Source: Arthrobacter sp. Leaf141 (GTDB lineage Bacteria > Actinomycetota > Actinomycetes > Actinomycetales > Micrococcaceae). From it: a stretch of DNA of 64,000 nucleotides. The notes under the pieces are model-generated. The model did no database searches. It was given only the letters and a program-made list of their open reading frames with translations, and was not told the DNA's origin. Below are positions 1-8,907 of this stretch, in pieces. Made by a program: the position numbers and the translations under genes. The stretch's first letter is position 1. Each line of letters begins with the position of its first letter. The stretch spans positions 183,463-247,462 of the forward strand of contig NZ_LMOL01000045.1 of the NCBI RefSeq assembly GCF_001424565.1. Reading direction: 5' to 3'.

Positions 1-208
1 CACGCTCTTTGTGGGCAAATCCGAGGTTTCCCGGGCAGCAGCCCCCACACCGGGGTCCCCGCTTGAGGTCGCCTACAACCCGGCCAATCCCAACGAATCC
101 CTGCAGGTTTCGGCCGCCTCCAAGGTTGCGCTGGGCTGCCTGCTCCCGTTTTTCGCCGTCTTCGGTGTGGCTTCGTTCCTCTTCATCAGCTTTTTCCCGC
201 TGCCCTAG
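1..208 (+). CDS. DUF3592-like membrane protein, C-terminal fragment
   Basis: The frame is open from the window edge (codons begin at base 2) to a TAG at 206-208, so only the last 68 codons of a longer gene are seen. The fragment has a YNPANPNES segment, which resembles the motif preceding the last membrane helix in DUF3592 proteins, then one strong hydrophobic helix (LGCLLPFFAVFGVASFLFIS) and a short tail. DUF3592 proteins are small membrane proteins of unknown function. The GTG at base 11 could pose as a start, but codons before it remain open, so 5' truncation by the window is more likely. Family call rests on a short motif only. Confidence 0.6.
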   Translation, partial: TLFVGKSEVSRAAAPTPGSPLEVAYNPANPNESLQVSAASKVALGCLLPFFAVFGVASFLFISFFPLP

Positions 209-220
209 GCCAAACTGCCC

Positions 221-226
221 TACGCT
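221..226 (+). promoter_or_regulatory. Putative -10 hexamer of a leaderless transcript (TACGCT)
   Basis: TACGCT fits TANNNT and lies exactly six bases before the ATG of the lipoprotein gene at 233, where transcription would start at the start codon. There is no good Shine-Dalgarno sequence. The same geometry recurs before several other genes in the window. Confidence 0.45.
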
Positions 227-232
227 GAAGGC

Positions 233-718
233 ATGCGCAGGCCCGGGGTTCTTCTGGCATTGATCACGACGGCGGGACTCACCGCGTGCGGGCCGGGCGC
301 CGGCGGCGTGGCGTGCCCGGACCTGGGCCAGTCAAACGGTGTGGCCCTCACCGTTGCCGCCAACTACGCGGCGCAGGTTGACGTGGTGCACCTGGTGGCC
401 TGCCAGGACGGCGGTTGCCACGAGGCCGACCTTGAGCTGATGCCGGGCAGCACCTCCGTGGACCAGGGCTGCACCACCGACGGGGTCTGCTCCGCCACGG
501 CCTCGCCGGACGGCACCAAAGTGGGAAACCTCGACCTGGGTGTCCTGACCGAGTCCCCGATCACCGCAACGGTGACCGGAACCGCGGCCGGCGGCGCCCT
601 GCCCGTCCGCTCCCTGGTGTTCAAGCCCAGCGCGGGGTATCCATTCGGGGAGCAGTGCCCCCGATACCTCTCGGCGTCCGTGATCCTGGACAGTGCGGGG
701 CTGCAGCCCGCTTCCTGA
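233..718 (+). CDS. Putative secreted lipoprotein of unknown function
   Basis: 161 residues. The N-terminus is a lipoprotein signal peptide: MRRPG, a hydrophobic stretch, then the lipobox LTAC with Cys19 as the predicted lipidated residue, so the product should be anchored outside the membrane. The mature part has several cysteines (CPDL, CQDGGC, CTTDGVC, EQCPR) that could form disulfides, and reads as a small beta-rich domain. I do not recognise a family. The ATG is supported by the -10 hexamer six bases upstream. It follows the DUF3592 fragment by 24 bases but probably has its own promoter. Confidence 0.7.
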   Translation: MRRPGVLLALITTAGLTACGPGAGGVACPDLGQSNGVALTVAANYAAQVDVVHLVACQDGGCHEADLELMPGSTSVDQGCTTDGVCSATASPDGTKVGNLDLGVLTESPITATVTGTAAGGALPVRSLVFKPSAGYPFGEQCPRYLSASVILDSAGLQPAS

Positions 719-735
719 TGCTGTCCGGGGCGCCG

Positions 736-957
736 TCAGAAGAGGGCAGGCTGGCCGAAGGGATCCTCGGCAGCTGCTCCGGAGACTGCCTGCGGCTGCG
801 AGGTGCAGGCGTGCCAGTCAAAGCCGAGCTCAGCCAGGAGCTCCTCAACGGACATCTGTCCGTCAAGCACTTCGATCTCGGCAGGGGTTTCTTCCAGGTG
901 GGGCCGTTCCATGGCATCGAGCTTATGGCCAGGGCCGGACAATGCCGCCCTGAACAC
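736..957 (-). CDS. Small conserved-looking protein of unknown function
   Basis: Up to 73 residues from a GTG at 957; an ATG at 912 would give 58 residues and is equally possible because neither start has a clear ribosome binding site. The middle (EIEVLDGQMSVEELLAELGFDW) reads like real protein, with a short acidic amphipathic helix. It begins 33 bases after the dhaM stop on the same strand and may be carried on the dha transcript. No function can be assigned. Confidence 0.5.
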   Translation of the reverse strand: MFRAALSGPGHKLDAMERPHLEETPAEIEVLDGQMSVEELLAELGFDWHACTSQPQAVSGAAAEDPFGQPALF

Positions 958-990
958 ACCGCCGGGCGCCTGATTGGGGTGGGGTCCGGC

Positions 991-1680
991 CTACGGCTCG
1001 CCGAAGCCGGCCTGCACCAGCCCGCCAATGTAGTTCACCGCCCGTTCCGCGTCCAGACCCCAGGCCTGGACATGGATACCCTGGCCCTTGCCAGCAGCGA
1101 GGGTCATCAGCGCCGTCATCGATGCCGCGTCCACACCGTTCAGGGTTACCCTGGCATCCAGTGCTGCGACGCCGCCGGCGATCCTGGCCGCCGGCCGGGC
1201 GTGCAGGCCGGCCTGGTTGATGAGCTCAAAGTCGCCGGTGAAGTCCGGGCCCGGACCTGTGACGGAGCCCTCGGCCACCTGCGCCGCCGGAACCTCCGGG
1301 CTGCGCGGCGGTGCGCCCGCTGCCTCGGCCGCCCGCTTTACCGCGTGCAGCCCGGCCCCGCCCTGGGCTGCGACCGCCGCAGCCACCAGGCCTTCCACCA
1401 GGGGCGCGTCGGCCAGCACCACACCGTGCGGATTATCCACAAACTCCATCGCCGATTCGGCGGTCATCACGGCCGAGCCCAGGTCCGCGAGGACCACCAC
1501 CCCGCCGTCCGCAGCCTTCTCGAGGGCCGCCAGGACCCTTTCCAGGCTGGTGCCAATGCTGCCGTCCATGGTGCCCCCGGCTGCCAGGATCTGCACATCC
1601 GGGGCCATCTGGGCGGCAAGTTCCGCGGCGCCGTCGGCAATTTTTTCACTATGGGACACCACTACCAGGCTGATGGTCAT
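991..1680 (-). CDS. dhaM: Dihydroxyacetone kinase phosphoryl donor subunit DhaM
   Basis: 229 residues in two visible domains. Residues 1-110 are an EIIA-Man-like domain with the phosphorylatable His10 (VVSHSEKIADG) and GGTMDGSIGTS. Residues 150-229 are an HPr-like domain with the canonical GLHARPAA around His160. In PTS-linked dihydroxyacetone kinases DhaM passes phosphate from the PTS to ADP held on DhaL. This copy lacks the EI-like third domain found in E. coli DhaM, as is usual in Gram-positive bacteria and many actinobacteria, though the added HPr domain is notable. Its ATG overlaps the dhaL stop (ATGA), so the two are translationally coupled. Confidence 0.93.
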   Translation of the reverse strand: MTISLVVVSHSEKIADGAAELAAQMAPDVQILAAGGTMDGSIGTSLERVLAALEKAADGGVVVLADLGSAVMTAESAMEFVDNPHGVVLADAPLVEGLVAAAVAAQGGAGLHAVKRAAEAAGAPPRSPEVPAAQVAEGSVTGPGPDFTGDFELINQAGLHARPAARIAGGVAALDARVTLNGVDAASMTALMTLAAGKGQGIHVQAWGLDAERAVNYIGGLVQAGFGEP

Positions 1681-2309
1681 GCCGCGGCCCCCACTGCTGC
1701 CCGGAAGATCAAGGCGCTGGAAGCAGCTCCCGGGTCGCGGTGCCCGGCGCTGCGCTCCCCCAGGTAGCTGGCCCGGCCCTTGCGTGCCACCAGCGGGTCT
1801 GTGGCCGCAGCACCCGCTTCGGCGGCCTCTGCGGCGGCCACAAGGATCGTGAGGACGTCCGGGGCGCCGGCGTCAACGGCCGCCCGGGCGGCATCCACCG
1901 CCGGTGTCCAGGCGTCCACCATTGTTTTGTCGCCGGTTTCGGCCTTGCCCCGGGCCACGATGCCGTCCCGCCCTGCGGCCAGCGCAGCGGCCCATGCCGC
2001 GGAATCAATCTCGGTGGCGTCACCCAGGGCGGTTGCGGCGCGGAGGAAGGCCGTGCCGTACAGCGGCCCGGCGGCGCCGCCCACCTTCGACATCAGCGTC
2101 ATGGCGGCCAGCTTCAGCGCGGCACCCGGTGTTTCCGGCGGCGCTTCGGCGAGCTTTTCCAGGACTGCCTGGAATCCCCTGTCCATGTTCTCGCCGTGGT
2201 CCGAATCACCGATGGCCCGGTCCAGCTCGATCAGTTCCATCCGGTGTCCTGCCATGGCCTGCGCGCACAGCGTCAGCCACTTCAGGGTCCAGTTAGTATC
2301 CAGCAGCAT
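1677..2309 (-). CDS. dhaL: Dihydroxyacetone kinase ADP-binding subunit DhaL
   Basis: 210 residues. The N-terminal DRAIGDSDHGENM segment carries the three aspartates (30, 35, 37) that bind the two magnesium ions and ADP. An SKVGGAAGPLYGT loop follows, as expected for the DhaL helical barrel. DhaL holds ADP permanently, is rephosphorylated by DhaM and transfers phosphate to dihydroxyacetone on DhaK. I chose the ATG at 2309, which lies two bases after the dhaK stop; a longer upstream frame would overlap dhaK. The 3' end overlaps dhaM by four bases. Confidence 0.93.
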   Translation of the reverse strand: MLLDTNWTLKWLTLCAQAMAGHRMELIELDRAIGDSDHGENMDRGFQAVLEKLAEAPPETPGAALKLAAMTLMSKVGGAAGPLYGTAFLRAATALGDATEIDSAAWAAALAAGRDGIVARGKAETGDKTMVDAWTPAVDAARAAVDAGAPDVLTILVAAAEAAEAGAAATDPLVARKGRASYLGERSAGHRDPGAASSALIFRAAVGAAA

Positions 2310-2311
2310 GC

Positions 2312-3313
2312 TCAGGCCCCCCAGCGCAGGGCGGCGGTGTGGACCGGCGCGTCCCACAGGGCGGTGAGTTCATCGTTCAGGCGCAGGACCGAGATGGAGC
2401 AGCCCTGCATTTCCAGGGCCGTGACGTAGTTGCCCACCAGCGAGCGGGCCACCACGGCCCCGTGGTCAACCAGTACCTGCGCTGCCCGCCGGTACACGAT
2501 GTACAGCTCGCTCAACGGGGTTCCGCCCATGCCGTTCACAAACAGGAGCACCTGCTCACCCGCTTCGATCTTCAGGTCGGACAGGACGGGCTCCAGCAGC
2601 CGGTCAGTGATGCCGTCGGCGTTTTCCATGGCAATCCGGTGCCGGCCGGGTTCCCCGTGGATGCCGATGCCGATCTCGATTTCGTCCCCGGCGAGGTCGA
2701 AGCTGGGCGTCCCGGCGTGCGGTACGGTGCAGGCGGACAACGCCACCCCCATGGTGCGGACGTTGAGGTTGACGCGTTCGCCGATTCCGGCCACCGTGTC
2801 CAGGTCATCGCCGCGTTCGGCCGCCGCGCCGGCGATTTTTTCCACCAGCAAGGTCCCTGCCACACCCCGCCGGCCCGCCGTGTAGAGCGAATCCTCCACA
2901 GCCACGTCATCGTTGACCAGGACGGTGCGGACGCGGATCCCCTCGGCTTCGGCCAGTTCGCCGGCGGTCTCGAAATTCAGCACATCGCCGGTGTAGTTCT
3001 TCACGATGTGCACCACTCCGGCGCCTGAATCCACGGCCATTGTGGCGGGCAGGATCTGGTCCGGCGTCGGCGAGGTGAACACGGCGCCCGGGACGGCGGC
3101 GTCGAGCATGCCACGGCCCACAAATCCGGCGTGGAGGGGCTCATGGCCGCTGCCGCCGCCGGAGAGCAACCCCACCTTGCCTGCCACCGGCGCATCCTTG
3201 CGGGTGATGAAGGCCGGATCGGCGTTAACGCTCACGAGGTCAGCGTGCGCCAGGCCGAAGCCGGCAACACTTTCCCCGACCACTGAACGGGGATCGTTGA
3301 TGAGTTTCTTCAC
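2312..3313 (-). CDS. dhaK: Dihydroxyacetone kinase substrate-binding subunit DhaK
   Basis: 333 residues. It has the SGGGSGHEP loop near residue 55, the KNYTGD motif near residue 107, and the GIGIHGEPG motif whose His219 is the expected covalent hemiaminal site for dihydroxyacetone. The pathway yields dihydroxyacetone phosphate for glycolysis from glycerol or dihydroxyacetone. The GTG at 3313 is preferred over an upstream ATG because AGGAG lies seven bases before it and homologues begin with KKLIND. First gene of the dhaK-dhaL-dhaM operon. No dhaR or glycerol dehydrogenase gene is visible nearby. Confidence 0.94.
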   Translation of the reverse strand: MKKLINDPRSVVGESVAGFGLAHADLVSVNADPAFITRKDAPVAGKVGLLSGGGSGHEPLHAGFVGRGMLDAAVPGAVFTSPTPDQILPATMAVDSGAGVVHIVKNYTGDVLNFETAGELAEAEGIRVRTVLVNDDVAVEDSLYTAGRRGVAGTLLVEKIAGAAAERGDDLDTVAGIGERVNLNVRTMGVALSACTVPHAGTPSFDLAGDEIEIGIGIHGEPGRHRIAMENADGITDRLLEPVLSDLKIEAGEQVLLFVNGMGGTPLSELYIVYRRAAQVLVDHGAVVARSLVGNYVTALEMQGCSISVLRLNDELTALWDAPVHTAALRWGA

Positions 3314-3417
3314 GGCGTTGCTCCTGGCTGTGCTCCTGAAGGATGTCACAGACGACCCTACTACCGGCAGGCCGGGCAAAGGTAGGCACCGGCCGGGCCC
3401 TGGGGTGTTTCAACACG

Positions 3418-3449
3418 AAAAAGGGACAGCCCCCAATGACTGTCCCTTT
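3418..3449 (-). terminator. Rho-independent terminator of the argA-like gene
   Basis: A perfect 10-bp stem (AAAGGGACAG at 3420-3429 with CTGTCCCTTT at 3440-3449) and a 10-base loop. Read on the minus strand the stem runs into TTTTT, so it best ends the transcript of the acetyltransferase gene at 3543-4052. Confidence 0.85.
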
Positions 3450-3542
3450 CCGGGCCCCCATTCCCGGCCACCGCTAGTTTATCCATCAAATCGAATAAAG
3501 CCAAGACAGTACTGCCTTCGACGTCTTATTTGGAATTCCGGC

Positions 3543-4052
3543 CTAGAGGACGCGGATCATGCGGGTGTTGCCAAGAGTGTTGGGCTTGACCCGCGCCAGG
3601 TCGAGGAACTCCGCGACGCCCTCATCGTGGGAACGCAGGAGCTCTGAGTAGACCACAGGGTCCACCGCCGACTGGTCCGCCATAACCTCGAAGCCGTGGC
3701 GCTTGAAGAAGTCCACCTCGAACGTCAGGCAGAAGACCCGGTTGACTCCGAGGGCCCGGGCCCGCTCCAGGAGGCTCTCCACCAGCACATGGCCGATGCC
3801 CTGGCCACGCCGGTCCTGCGACGCCGCAAGGGTGCGGACCTCGGCCAGGTCCTCCCACATCACGTGGAGGGCGCCGCAGCCGATCACCTCGCCGTCGGCG
3901 GACTCGGCGATCAGGAACTCCTGGAGGCTTTCGTAGTAGGCGACGGTTTCCTTGGCCATCAGGATCCGCTCCTCGGCCAGGGGCGCCACAAGCTTCTTGA
4001 TGGCGGAAACATCATCGGTGCGGGCAGGGCGGATCTCGAAGGAATTCGTCAC
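3543..4052 (-). CDS. argA: Short-form N-acetylglutamate synthase (amino-acid N-acetyltransferase)
   Basis: 169 residues, a single GNAT domain with the acetyl-CoA loop motif DRRGQGIG near residue 100 and the EVRTLAAS strand before it. The ending FKRHGFEVM and LRSHDEGVAEFLDL match the short actinobacterial N-acetylglutamate synthases typified by Rv2747, which lack the amino-acid kinase domain of E. coli ArgA. The enzyme starts arginine synthesis by acetylating glutamate. It stands alone here, with its own terminator, and no other arg genes are visible. Other GNAT substrates cannot be fully excluded. Confidence 0.85.
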   Translation of the reverse strand: MTNSFEIRPARTDDVSAIKKLVAPLAEERILMAKETVAYYESLQEFLIAESADGEVIGCGALHVMWEDLAEVRTLAASQDRRGQGIGHVLVESLLERARALGVNRVFCLTFEVDFFKRHGFEVMADQSAVDPVVYSELLRSHDEGVAEFLDLARVKPNTLGNTRMIRVL

Positions 4053-4080
4053 AGGCCAATCCTAGTTGGGGCCTTGCAAC

Positions 4081-4134
4081 GGCACCGAAATCCGGGCTTC
4101 TTCCGCTCAAGGAAGCGGCCCGGATGACGGTGCC
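4081..4134 (-). terminator. Hairpin terminator downstream of the S9 peptidase gene
   Basis: A long imperfect inverted repeat: GGCACCG...ATCCGGGC at 4081-4098 pairs with GCCCGGATGACGGTGCC ending at 4134, with a TTCC/GGAA extension near the loop. It lies just past the peptidase stop codon on the minus strand. There is no T-tract, common in high-GC actinobacteria. Confidence 0.65.
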
Positions 4135-4151
4135 GTAGGGTACGGGGGCGG

Positions 4152-6269
4152 CTAGAGACCCAACTCCCCGGGCAGTTCGGTTTCCTGGTCCAGCACGTTG
4201 CGGGCCAGGAATGACTCCACCACCTGGTACCAGATCTTCGAGTGGTTGGGCTGGAGGACCCAGTGGTTTTCGTCCGGGAAGTACAGGAACCGGTGCGGGG
4301 TCTGCCCGTCCCGGTCGGCTGCCAACTGTGATTTGGACAGCAGTTCGTACCAGAGCCGCAGGCCCTCGCCGATGGGCACGCGGTAGTCCTTGTCCCCGTG
4401 GATGACCAGCATGGGGGTGCTGATCTTTTCGACGTGCAGATGCGGGGAGTTCTCCCGCGCCATCTCCTCCGTCATTTCCTTCAGCCAGTACTGGGAGGAG
4501 TCGGTGGTGGGGCCGAACTGGTCCAGCGCCCAAAGGCTGGCGTGGGTCACAATGGCCTTGAACCTGTCGGTCTGTCCTGCCACCCAGTTCGCCATGTATC
4601 CGCCGAAGGACCCGCCCATGGCGGCCGTGCGGGTCCCGTCGATGTCCACCCGTTCCTCTGCCGCGTCGGTGACGGCCATAAGGTCCGTGAACGGCGCCTT
4701 GCCCCAGGCTCCCCAGCCGCGCTGGATGTAGGCCTGGCCGTAGCCGGTGGACAATGCCGGGTCCGGGAGCAGCACGGCGTATCCCTTGGCCGTGAGCAGC
4801 CAGGGGTTCCAGCGCCAGGTCCACGCGTTCCAGGATCCCAGCGGACCGCCGTGTATCCAGAGCAGCATCGGGGCGGGCGAGGCTGCGGACGCACCCTCCG
4901 GCAGTGCCAGGTACGCGGGCACCCGGGAGCCGTCGGCGGCGGTGGCGGCGATCCGTTCAAGCCGTCCGGAGGCCACGGGCCGCTCAGTGGGGGCCGGCAA
5001 CCGTGTGGTCTCGCCCGTGGCCAGGTCGATCCGGACCGCTTCGGGCGGGAATTCGTAGGAGCTCCGCAGGGCATAGGCTGTGCGGCCTTCCGGGGACACC
5101 ACAACGTCGGTATACGCCGCGGCGTCCTGCGTTACCCGGGTGATACCGACTTCAGCCGCAGCGGACGGGACGCTGATCCGGAAAACCGGCGACGCGCCGT
5201 CGTCGTCCGCGGTCACCAGGAGGGCGGACCCGTCAGGGAGCCAGGCCGCGGGCTTGGCCCACCGGTCCCAGTCGTGCGCCAGCGGCTGCAGCGCCACAAC
5301 CCCCCGGCCCGCTGATACGTCCAGCAGGTGCAGCTTGATTTCCGGCGCCTGGTGGGGAGTGGAATCACTCTCACTGACCACCACCAGCGTGCTGCCGTCC
5401 GGGCTGACGGGGCCGGGAAAGAAGCTCATGCCTTCCTGGTCCAGTAGGACTTCCTGCGTGCCGGACGCCACGTCCACGGCCACCAGCACAAACCGGCTGT
5501 CTGCCCTGGCCAGCGGCTTGGTGTAACTGGTGTAAATGGTCCGGCCGTCAGGGCTCACAGCCGTTTCCGCTTCCCGGAGCCTGGCACCGGCGTCCGGGGT
5601 GAGGTTCCGGAGGGCCAGCGGCGCGGTGGCGTCCACCGTGGCGGGCTTCCCTGGAGCATCGCCGGCCCCGGGTTCCACGGCGAAAATGCGGGGCTGGCCG
5701 GGGCCCAGGTCCTCGTCCCAGTACCGCACCGGGTATTCGCTGTGCAGGATGGCGGAAACCTTGTTGTCTTTGCGGGCCTTGCGGCGCGCAGCGTCGTCCT
5801 CCTCGTCTGCGGACCCGGCCAGGACGTCCGCGGTCACGAAGGCCGCAGCGGCGTTCCTGGCGGTTTTCACGGCCGACACGCCACCGGGCCGGCTCAGGAC
5901 GATCCGGGCTTCGCCGCCGCCCGCGGGCAGGAGCCAGAGCGCGCTGACGGGCTCGTCCTCCGGGCTCTCCGGATCGGGGCGGGCGGAGGTGAAGTAGACG
6001 TCACCGTTGGCGGCGAAGCATGCGCCGGCCTCGCCCTTGGCGCTGCGGGTGATGCGGCGGGCCTGCTGCCGGCCGGCCGGGTCGATTTCCCACAGGGCGG
6101 AGGCAAATGCGGTGCCCTTGCTGTTCAGGGTGCCGACGGCGGTGACCAGGCGGGTGCCGTCCGGGCTCAGGCTCAGGCCACTTACCCGGGGGATGGAGAG
6201 GTAGTGGTCGAGGTTGTGGAACGGGGTCAGTGGTTGCTCTTCCGGGGTCTCCGGTTTCAGGGTAGCCAT
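4152..6269 (-). CDS. S9 family peptidase (prolyl oligopeptidase / acylaminoacyl-peptidase type)
   Basis: 705 residues. The first two thirds are WD40/TolB-like repeats (LSLSPDGTRLV, AVSPDGRTIY, VSPDGSTLVV, VVSPEGRTAY) that form a propeller. The last 250 residues are an alpha/beta hydrolase: oxyanion IHGGPLGSW, nucleophile GGSFGGYMANW, the acid region VIHGDKDYRVP, and the catalytic His in FPDENHWVL. No signal peptide, so probably cytosolic, cleaving short peptides. A single-gene unit followed by a hairpin at 4081. The exact substrate preference (prolyl or acylaminoacyl) cannot be read from sequence. Confidence 0.9.
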   Translation of the reverse strand: MATLKPETPEEQPLTPFHNLDHYLSIPRVSGLSLSPDGTRLVTAVGTLNSKGTAFASALWEIDPAGRQQARRITRSAKGEAGACFAANGDVYFTSARPDPESPEDEPVSALWLLPAGGGEARIVLSRPGGVSAVKTARNAAAAFVTADVLAGSADEEDDAARRKARKDNKVSAILHSEYPVRYWDEDLGPGQPRIFAVEPGAGDAPGKPATVDATAPLALRNLTPDAGARLREAETAVSPDGRTIYTSYTKPLARADSRFVLVAVDVASGTQEVLLDQEGMSFFPGPVSPDGSTLVVVSESDSTPHQAPEIKLHLLDVSAGRGVVALQPLAHDWDRWAKPAAWLPDGSALLVTADDDGASPVFRISVPSAAAEVGITRVTQDAAAYTDVVVSPEGRTAYALRSSYEFPPEAVRIDLATGETTRLPAPTERPVASGRLERIAATAADGSRVPAYLALPEGASAASPAPMLLWIHGGPLGSWNAWTWRWNPWLLTAKGYAVLLPDPALSTGYGQAYIQRGWGAWGKAPFTDLMAVTDAAEERVDIDGTRTAAMGGSFGGYMANWVAGQTDRFKAIVTHASLWALDQFGPTTDSSQYWLKEMTEEMARENSPHLHVEKISTPMLVIHGDKDYRVPIGEGLRLWYELLSKSQLAADRDGQTPHRFLYFPDENHWVLQPNHSKIWYQVVESFLARNVLDQETELPGELGL

Positions 6270-6365
6270 GCGTCCGATTCAAACACGTTTTGTGCGCCAG
6301 GACACAGTACGCATGGTTTCGTCGCGGCGGGCCCGGCCAGGGAACGGATCCCGGGTTAAACGCGG

Positions 6366-6402
6366 AAGCCCCGCCCTCTCCTGGTGGGAGAGGGCGGGGC
6401 TT
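6366..6402 (-). terminator. Terminator downstream of clpC
   Basis: A perfect 15-bp GC-rich stem: AAGCCCCGCCCTCTC at 6366-6380 pairs with 6388-6402, with a 7-base loop. It lies 13 bases past the clpC stop on the minus strand. Confidence 0.85.
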
Positions 6403-6414
6403 TCGTCGCTGGCG

Positions 6415-8907
6415 CTAGACGCTCGGAGCGATCTCCGGGATGCGTGGCTTGGCGTTACCGGCGAACGTGAACTTGGCTTCGTCGCCGTCGCCTTCCACAT
6501 CCACCACCACGATGTCACCGGCGTGGATCTCGCCGAACAGGATCTTCTCGGAGAGCTGGTCCTCGATCTCGCGCTGGATGGTCCGGCGCAGCGGCCGGGC
6601 GCCCATGGCGGGGTCGTAACCGCGGGTGGCGAGGAGGACCTTGGCCGCGGGCGTGAGCTCGATGCCCATGTCCTTGTCCTTGAGCCGCTTCTCCAGGCGG
6701 TTGACGAACAGGTCCACGATCTCGATGATCTCGTCCTGGGTGAGCTGCGGGAACACCACAACATCGTCAACGCGGTTCAGGAACTCGGGGCGGAAGTGCT
6801 GCTTGAGTTCCTCCGTGACGCGGGCCCGCATCCGGTTGTAGCCGGTCTGCGTGTCCGTGCCCGACTGGAAGCCGGTGGCCACGGTCTTGGAGATGTCCCG
6901 GGTGCCCAGGTTGGTGGTCATGATGATCACGGTGTTCTTGAAGTCCACCACCCGGCCCTGGGAGTCGGTCAGCCGGCCGTCCTCCAGGATCTGCAGCAGG
7001 GAGTTGAAGAGGTCCGCGTGGGCCTTTTCCACTTCGTCGAACAGGACCACTGAGAACGGACGGCGCCGGACCTTCTCGGTCAGCTGGCCGCCTTCCTCGT
7101 AGCCCACGTAGCCCGGAGGGGCACCGAAGAGCCGCGAGACGGTGTGCTTCTCGGAGTATTCGGACATGTCCAGGGTGATGAGGGCGTCCTCCTCACCGAA
7201 CAGGAATTCCGCGAGGGCCTTGGCCAGTTCGGTCTTGCCGACGCCGGTGGGGCCGGCGAAGATGAACGAGCCACCCGGACGCTTGGGGTCCTTGAGTCCG
7301 GCGCGGGTCCGGCGGATTGCCTGCGACAGTGCCCTGATGGCCTCGTTCTGGCCCACCACGCGCTTGTGCAGTTCGTCTTCCATCTTGAGCAGTCGCGAGG
7401 ATTCTTCCTCGGTGAGCTTGAAGACGGGGATGCCGGTGGAGTTCGCCAGCACCTCGGCGATGAGGTCCTCATCCACCTCGGAGATGTCGTCCATGCCGCC
7501 GGACTTCCAGTGGCGTTCCTTTTCGGCCCGCTCGGTGATCATCTTCTGCTCCTTGTCACGGAGCGAAGCGGCACCCTCGAAGTCCTGCGCATCAATCGCG
7601 GACTCCTTTTCCAGCTTGAGCTTGGCGATGCGCTCGTCCATGGCCTTGAGCTCCGGCGGCGCGGTCATGCGGCGGATGCGCAGGCGTGCGCCGGCCTCGT
7701 CGATCAAGTCGATCGCCTTGTCCGGCAGGAAGCGGTCGGAGATGTACCGTTCGGCGAGGCTGGCCGCGGAGGCCAGGGCGCCGTCGGTGATGGTGACGCG
7801 GTGGTGTGCCTCGTAGCGGTCACGCAGGCCCTTGAGGATCTCGATGGCATGCGCCACGGAGGGTTCCTTGACCTGGATCGGCTGGAAGCGGCGCTCCAGC
7901 GCGGCGTCTTTCTCGATGTGCTTGCGGTACTCATCAAGCGTGGTGGCGCCGATGGTCTGCAGTTCCCCGCGGGCCAGCATGGGCTTGAGGATGGACGCAG
8001 CATCAATGGCACCTTCGGCGGCACCCGCACCCACCAGGGTGTGGATCTCGTCGATGAAGAGGATGATGTCGCCGCGGGTGCGGATCTCCTTGAGGACTTT
8101 CTTCAGGCGCTCCTCGAAGTCACCGCGGTACCGCGAGCCTGCCACCAGTGAACCGAGGTCCAGGGTGTACAGCTGCTTGTCCTTGATGGTCTCGGGGACG
8201 TCGCCGCGGACGATCGCCTGGGCGAGGCCCTCAACGACGGCGGTCTTGCCGACGCCGGGCTCACCGATCAGGACCGGGTTGTTCTTGGTGCGGCGGGAGA
8301 GGACCTGCATAACGCGTTCCATCTCCTGCTCGCGTCCAATGACCGGGTCCAGCTTGTTCTCGCGGGCAGCCTGGGTGAGGTTCCGGCCAAACTGGTCCAG
8401 GACCACCGAACCCGCAGGGGTGCCTTCGGGCTGGCCCGGGCCGACGCCTGCGCCGGTGGTTTCCTTGCCCTGGTAGCCGGACAGCAGCTGGATGACCTGC
8501 TGGCGGACCCGGTTGAGGTCGGCGCCGAGCTTGACCAGCACCTGGGCGGCAACGCCTTCACCTTCCCGGATCAGGCCAAGCAGGATGTGCTCAGTGCCGA
8601 TGTAGTTGTGGCCCAGCTGGAGCGCCTCGCGCAGCGAGAGTTCCAGGACCTTCTTGGCGCGGGGGGTGAAGGGGATATGGCCGGACGGGGCCTGCTGGCC
8701 CTGACCGATGATCTCCTGCACCTGCTCGCGAACGCCGTCGAGCGAAATGCTCAAGGACTCAAGAGCTTTGGCGGCAACGCCCTCACCTTCATGGATCAGA
8801 CCCAAGAGGATGTGTTCGGTACCGATGTAATTGTGGTTCAGCATGCGTGCCTCTTCTTGGGCAAGCACCACTACGCGACGGGCACGGTCCGTAAATCGCT
8901 CAAACAT
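6415..8907 (-). CDS. clpC: ATP-dependent Clp protease ATP-binding subunit ClpC
   Basis: 830 residues, the normal length for actinobacterial ClpC1. Order: two Clp-N repeats (about residues 2-145, both with NYIGTEHILLGLI), first AAA+ domain with Walker A GEPGVGKT at 215-222, a UVR segment (SAIDAQDFEGAASLRDKE) in the middle domain, second AAA+ domain with GPTGVGKTE and LFDEVEKAH. ClpC unfolds substrates and feeds them to ClpP1P2. A strong AGGAG lies ahead of the ATG, and the gene has its own terminator. Neighbouring lsr2 and lysS match the mycobacterial order. Confidence 0.97.
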   Translation of the reverse strand: MFERFTDRARRVVVLAQEEARMLNHNYIGTEHILLGLIHEGEGVAAKALESLSISLDGVREQVQEIIGQGQQAPSGHIPFTPRAKKVLELSLREALQLGHNYIGTEHILLGLIREGEGVAAQVLVKLGADLNRVRQQVIQLLSGYQGKETTGAGVGPGQPEGTPAGSVVLDQFGRNLTQAARENKLDPVIGREQEMERVMQVLSRRTKNNPVLIGEPGVGKTAVVEGLAQAIVRGDVPETIKDKQLYTLDLGSLVAGSRYRGDFEERLKKVLKEIRTRGDIILFIDEIHTLVGAGAAEGAIDAASILKPMLARGELQTIGATTLDEYRKHIEKDAALERRFQPIQVKEPSVAHAIEILKGLRDRYEAHHRVTITDGALASAASLAERYISDRFLPDKAIDLIDEAGARLRIRRMTAPPELKAMDERIAKLKLEKESAIDAQDFEGAASLRDKEQKMITERAEKERHWKSGGMDDISEVDEDLIAEVLANSTGIPVFKLTEEESSRLLKMEDELHKRVVGQNEAIRALSQAIRRTRAGLKDPKRPGGSFIFAGPTGVGKTELAKALAEFLFGEEDALITLDMSEYSEKHTVSRLFGAPPGYVGYEEGGQLTEKVRRRPFSVVLFDEVEKAHADLFNSLLQILEDGRLTDSQGRVVDFKNTVIIMTTNLGTRDISKTVATGFQSGTDTQTGYNRMRARVTEELKQHFRPEFLNRVDDVVVFPQLTQDEIIEIVDLFVNRLEKRLKDKDMGIELTPAAKVLLATRGYDPAMGARPLRRTIQREIEDQLSEKILFGEIHAGDIVVVDVEGDGDEAKFTFAGNAKPRIPEIAPSV

